From assembly GCA_964459805.1 (NCBI GenBank), contig CAYWOD010000123.1, positions 1 to 10,503 of the forward strand: a DNA stretch of 10,503 nucleotides, in the 5' to 3' direction. Both the position numbers and the translations under genes were made by a program. Below the pieces are notes generated by a model. That model made no database searches and was not told where the DNA came from. It was given only the letters and a program-made list of their open reading frames with translations. The DNA is from DAOVRL01 sp964459805 (GTDB lineage Bacteria; Planctomycetota; Phycisphaerae; Sedimentisphaerales; Anaerobacaceae). Below are positions 7,969-10,503 of this stretch, in pieces (the stretch's first letter is position 1; each line of letters opens with the position of its first letter).

Positions 7969-8610
7969 ATGATTACCAAAACAGGCTGGACCGACTGGAT
8001 CCTGACACCGGACAAGTTTCTTTCTCTGGTCGCGGCAAAGAAGTTGTTAGAGACTGCAAGAGAAAGAGCTCAAGTCGCCAAATCTCTTGGGCGGAAAGTC
8101 CCCGTCAGGGGCTATTTCATTGTGGATCTGGGTTTGTCAACAGGATTGAGGGTCATGGAGATGGCGCAGTTGAAGTGTGGCGACGTGTTCACAACAGAAC
8201 GTAATCCTTCGCTCATTGTTCGCCGGGGCAAGTGTGGCAAGATGAGACTGGTCAAGTTGAGTGACTCCTTCAAGTACCATTATGACGAATACATTCTGTG
8301 GAAGCAAGCTGTTGGCGAGTCCACTGAACCAGATGAGCCGCTGCTTCTCTCAAGCAATACAGGAGGACATATGACGACTCGGGCCATACAGAAAGCTTTC
8401 AAACGGACAGCTGCCAAAGCTGGTCTGACTGCCCACTATTCAATCCATTGTCTCAGGCACACGTACGCATACCAACTATACCGAGCCAGCGGTTACAACT
8501 TGCGCCTGGTACAGAAGCAGCTGGGCCACTCCAGCATTCGCACGACAGAGATATATGCTGACGTGATGGAGCCTGATATGCAAGACACATTGAGAAAGCT
8601 ATACGGGTGA
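7969..8610 (+). CDS. Short tyrosine recombinase (phage integrase family)
   Basis: This 213-residue protein has the full catalytic set of tyrosine recombinases: R61 in STGLRVMEMAQLKCGDV, a likely K88 in the beta-hairpin RRGKCGKMR, H160 and R163 in HCLRH, H187 in LGHSS, and the nucleophile Y196 in TTEIYADV. These enzymes cut and rejoin DNA through a 3'-phosphotyrosine bond. Family members such as XerC/XerD are near 300 residues with an N-terminal core-binding domain of about 100. Here only about 45 residues precede the catalytic domain, so the DNA-clamping domain is largely missing. The ATG is supported by AAGGAG (7956-7961) at 7-base spacing. The upstream region has no obvious in-frame domain that was cut off, so this may be a natural short form. 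No phage, transposon or integron gene accompanies it and no attachment site was found. Target and role are unknown. Confidence 0.9.
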   Translation: MITKTGWTDWILTPDKFLSLVAAKKLLETARERAQVAKSLGRKVPVRGYFIVDLGLSTGLRVMEMAQLKCGDVFTTERNPSLIVRRGKCGKMRLVKLSDSFKYHYDEYILWKQAVGESTEPDEPLLLSSNTGGHMTTRAIQKAFKRTAAKAGLTAHYSIHCLRHTYAYQLYRASGYNLRLVQKQLGHSSIRTTEIYADVMEPDMQDTLRKLYG

Positions 8611-9007
8611 GAATGCTGCAGACGCTGATTCTTGTGAACAGCGAAGCGACGACTATATCGGCTGCAATAGCACGTAATATAATTGCAGTGGGTGGATTGA
8701 GCCACGTCCATGCGCACTGTGGAATATGACAATAGTTGGACCATCAGTTCTTCGACTTGAATATGTTCCCTTGCGACCGTTTGAAAAACCGTGTCTCCAT
8801 TATGTTACTACATCCACACATTTCGGTCAAAATTGTTCCTGTCAACACCCCTGTCAAACACAAAAAAAGCGGTTTTCAACATTTATCGGGCCGGAAATAG
8901 TTCTTGTTGTCCGATGCTGCTAGCACATTTACTCGACTCAAAGGGCACTGCGGAGGAATCTGTGACCGTGTCAGAGTGAACCATAAACCAAGCGTTGTAT
9001 TATTCGT
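8611..9007. other. Intergenic region between recombinase and deiodinase-like gene
   Basis: These are convergent 3' ends. I see no credible gene. A 38-codon ORF (8613-8729, plus strand) starts two bases after the recombinase stop but has no ribosome binding site and no recognisable motif. A 12-base direct repeat lies at 8838-8861. A T7 tract on the minus strand (near 8861-8868) is preceded only by a weak AAAACCGC, so it is not a convincing terminator. Confidence 0.6.
8838..8861. repeat. Tandem 12-base repeat CCTGTCAA(N4) x2
   Basis: CCTGTCAA occurs at 8838-8845 and 8850-8857, giving two 12-base units about one helical turn apart, and a further GTCAA lies at 8826-8830. Read on the minus strand these are TTGACAGG boxes resembling -35 elements, but no gene follows in that direction. 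Function is unknown. Confidence 0.35.
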
Positions 9008-9676
9008 TCAGAAGAACGTGGCAATTTCATCCAAGGGCTTCTTGCAAATGTCGGGCACCATTGTGTCCTCCGCCGGATAGCCCACTACGAGAATTAGCAT
9101 TGCCCGCTCATTGTCCGGCCGTTTGAGAATCTCATTCAGGAAACCCATCGGACTGGGCGTATAAGGAAGTGCAGCAAGCCCTGCATGGTGTACCGCCGCA
9201 ATGAACAGGCCAGTAGCGATTCCTACTGATTCTGTCGGGTAGTAGTGCTGCACTTTTTCTCCTTCCTTGGTTAGACCATATCGCTGCACGAATATGGCTA
9301 TTAGGCACGGAGCAGTCTCTAGAAAGGGCTTGCTCGCATCGGTGCCCAGTGGAGACAATGCATCTAAAAACTCCTCCGTCGCATGCCGACTGTAAAACTC
9401 GCGTTCAGCTTGCTCGGCAGCTTCTCGGATGACCCGTTTGACAACCGGCTTCTCGACGACAACGAAGTGCCACGGCTGCATATTTGCCCCGCTGGGGGCT
9501 GTCCCTGCGGAGCGGAGACAGTCTTCGATTACTTCGTGCGGTACGGGCCTGTCGGAAAAGGAGCGGACAGACCGCCGCTTTCGCATTTCGGCGTAGAATG
9601 CCGTCGCGCGAGCTTTCATCTCTTTTTCGGGCAGTTGGCAGTAGTCCACCAGCGGGATTAACTTCAAGTCTGTCAT
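9008..9676 (-). CDS. Iodotyrosine-deiodinase-like flavoprotein (nitroreductase superfamily)
   Basis: This 222-residue protein has the FMN-binding nitroreductase fold. The FMN motifs are RRSVRSF (34-40) and APSGANMQPWHFVVV (60-74), then HYYPTESVGIATG (144-156) and YTPSPMG (172-178). It matches the iodotyrosine deiodinase (IYD) branch closely over its whole length, including SDRPVP, AGTAPSGA, VGYPA (198-202) and the VP..KKPLD tail (207-216). IYD uses Glu, Tyr and Lys to hold the substrate zwitterion (human E157, Y161, K182, from memory). The same spacing is found here as E91, Y95 and K116. Known IYDs reductively remove halogen from halotyrosine using reduced FMN; the bacterial physiological substrate is uncertain. 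No signal peptide or membrane anchor is seen, so it is cytosolic. The ATG has GGAAG 6 bases upstream. It stands alone, with no reductase or halogenase neighbour. A generic nitroreductase is the alternative. Confidence 0.85.
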   Translation of the reverse strand: MTDLKLIPLVDYCQLPEKEMKARATAFYAEMRKRRSVRSFSDRPVPHEVIEDCLRSAGTAPSGANMQPWHFVVVEKPVVKRVIREAAEQAEREFYSRHATEEFLDALSPLGTDASKPFLETAPCLIAIFVQRYGLTKEGEKVQHYYPTESVGIATGLFIAAVHHAGLAALPYTPSPMGFLNEILKRPDNERAMLILVVGYPAEDTMVPDICKKPLDEIATFF

Positions 9677-10080
9677 GTTTCACTTCCACTGTTTACACGT
9701 TTTGAAAAAGACTTTCGGACTCTGTCCCAACAGCTTTTCCTGAACCGTGACTGTTAAAATCCATTTTGGGAAGCTCCAGATTTTCATAAATAGTATTATC
9801 GTCTGAATGTCTCAGTTTGCTTGAACTGCTCTTGCGTCTTTTAGACAATCGCCCAAACACCGTGGAGAAACACCCAGCTTATACCCTTAAAATAAGCTTG
9901 ACACGACTTAACGACAGGCATCGGATATATAAAACGTTTGCAAATTTCACATTTTTTCTAACTCACTGATACAACAGCACTTATGGAATGAGCATTTTTG
10001 CGGAATTGGCAGATAACGGGTTGTATGGTTGTATCCCGGTTGTAGCCGCCGATGGGCGAAAATGGGGCATCCCCACTTAT
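9677..10080. other. Intergenic region between two minus-strand genes
   Basis: This is the upstream region of the deiodinase-like gene and the downstream region of the partial gene. No ORF of interest is seen. A TTGACA at 9898-9903 (plus strand) with ATATAT about 20-22 bases later is too widely spaced for a confident promoter and has no plus-strand gene after it. On the minus strand GATAATACTAT near 9800 could be a -10 for the deiodinase-like gene, but its -35 is poor. A weak terminator hairpin lies near the right end. Confidence 0.55.
10063..10075 (-). terminator. Weak intrinsic terminator of the partial gene
   Basis: Read on the minus strand, TGGGGATGCCCCA forms a 5-base-pair GC-rich stem with a 3-base loop, followed by TTTTCG. 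It begins 5 bases after the stop of the partial gene. The short stem and brief T-run make it weak. Confidence 0.35.
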
Positions 10081-10503
10081 TCACTGACTGATAAATTCAA
10101 CTTCTATTCCTTGGAGCAGGGCGAAGTCCATAAAGTTGACTATAGAGTCCCCGTTCAGGTCCATCCCATTGCACATATTGCCAGGATTACAGTCGGCACT
10201 CAGCCAGTAGTATGCCAGCTCTTGTACTTCCTTCATACCCGGCGTGATAACTCTGACATTAGAGTTGCCAAGGAAAATATTCCCATCAGTCAGGAAACCT
10301 GCAACAGTCAACATCTGGGGCCAATCGCCTGCCAGAGAGCATACCACCTCACGCTCAAAGGCCGCCTCGATCTCCACCAGTTCATCCTCGTTGACAAAGA
10401 CATCCAGAGGGGCGGATTCAAAACCAAAAGAATGCAATACGGCCGGTCTGTTAGAATCTACGTCTTCAACAGTAAATCCTTCAGGCAAGGTAAGATGGGC
10501 TTT
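10081..10503 (-). CDS. Partial secreted protein with C-terminal dockerin-like domain
   Basis: The visible part is the last 140 residues of a gene whose start lies beyond the right edge. The frame stays open to the final base, and an internal TTG at 10486-10488 is a leucine, not a start. The visible region begins with KAHLTLPEGFTVEDVDSNRP, then a beta-rich region (DVFVNEDELVEIEAAF), and then a calcium-loop motif DLNGDSIVNFMDFA beside a Cys pair (ADCNPGNMCNG). I recall this combination at the C-termini of large secreted planctomycete proteins, where dockerin-like loops are thought to bind calcium and perhaps partners. The N-terminal function cannot be seen. A weak terminator follows at 10063-10075. 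Family and role of the whole protein are unknown. Confidence 0.75.
   Translation of the reverse strand, partial: KAHLTLPEGFTVEDVDSNRPAVLHSFGFESAPLDVFVNEDELVEIEAAFEREVVCSLAGDWPQMLTVAGFLTDGNIFLGNSNVRVITPGMKEVQELAYYWLSADCNPGNMCNGMDLNGDSIVNFMDFALLQGIEVEFISQ

Noticed and set aside
8613..8729. 38-codon ORF directly after the recombinase
   Set aside because: It has no ribosome binding site, is short, and shows no recognisable motif; chance is the simplest explanation.
8860..8880. T7 tract on the minus strand as terminator of the deiodinase-like gene
   Set aside because: No GC-rich hairpin precedes it, and it is about 140 bases past the stop.
8726..8979. Two small plus-strand ORFs (65 and 62 residues)
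   Set aside because: They overlap each other in different frames, have no ribosome binding site, and do not look protein-like.
9898..9931. TTGACA with ATATAT as a plus-strand promoter
   Set aside because: The spacing is 20-22 bases and there is no plus-strand gene downstream.
1..10503. CRISPR array, tRNA or rRNA genes
   Set aside because: No regularly spaced short repeats outside the coding GLUG array and no tRNA- or rRNA-like sequence were seen on either strand.

Overview
The window most likely comes from a planctomycete, probably of the Phycisphaerae. Two secreted proteins carry C-terminal domains that I associate with that group. One is a dockerin-like pair of calcium loops with a CPDGVNFIDYSFFA-type motif. 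The other is a fibronectin-III-like domain with SHDIYFGT and YYWRIDEV motifs. A partial gene at the right edge ends in a related DLNGDSIVNFMDFA loop. This assignment rests on recalled family features, not on a search.

Layout. Positions 1-761 are AT-richer and hold no confident gene, only a stop-bounded ORF-like tail at 45-266, a weak small ORF at 335-538, and an inverted-repeat structure at 545-629. Positions 762-7601 (+) are one giant gene of about 2279 residues for an exported GLUG-repeat protein. It has a signal peptide, five large modules with about 45 GLUG units, a dockerin-like domain and a terminal Fn3-like domain. A short tyrosine recombinase (7969-8610, +) stands alone after a 367-base gap. 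An iodotyrosine-deiodinase-like flavoprotein of the nitroreductase fold lies at 9008-9676 (-). The 3' end of another secreted, dockerin-bearing gene runs off the right edge (10081-10503, -).

The genes are separated by gaps of 360-410 bases and lie on different strands, so they do not look like an operon or a coordinated system. The coherent theme is surface or exported repeat proteins next to a recombinase, as expected in an accessory region. The most notable signals are the start of the giant gene, where an ideal Shine-Dalgarno points to an ATC codon instead of ATG; its modular growth by repeat duplication; the recombinase that keeps its catalytic residues but has almost no N-terminal DNA-binding domain; and the conserved substrate-binding residues of the deiodinase-like enzyme. 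I did not find a clearly new defence or mobile system.
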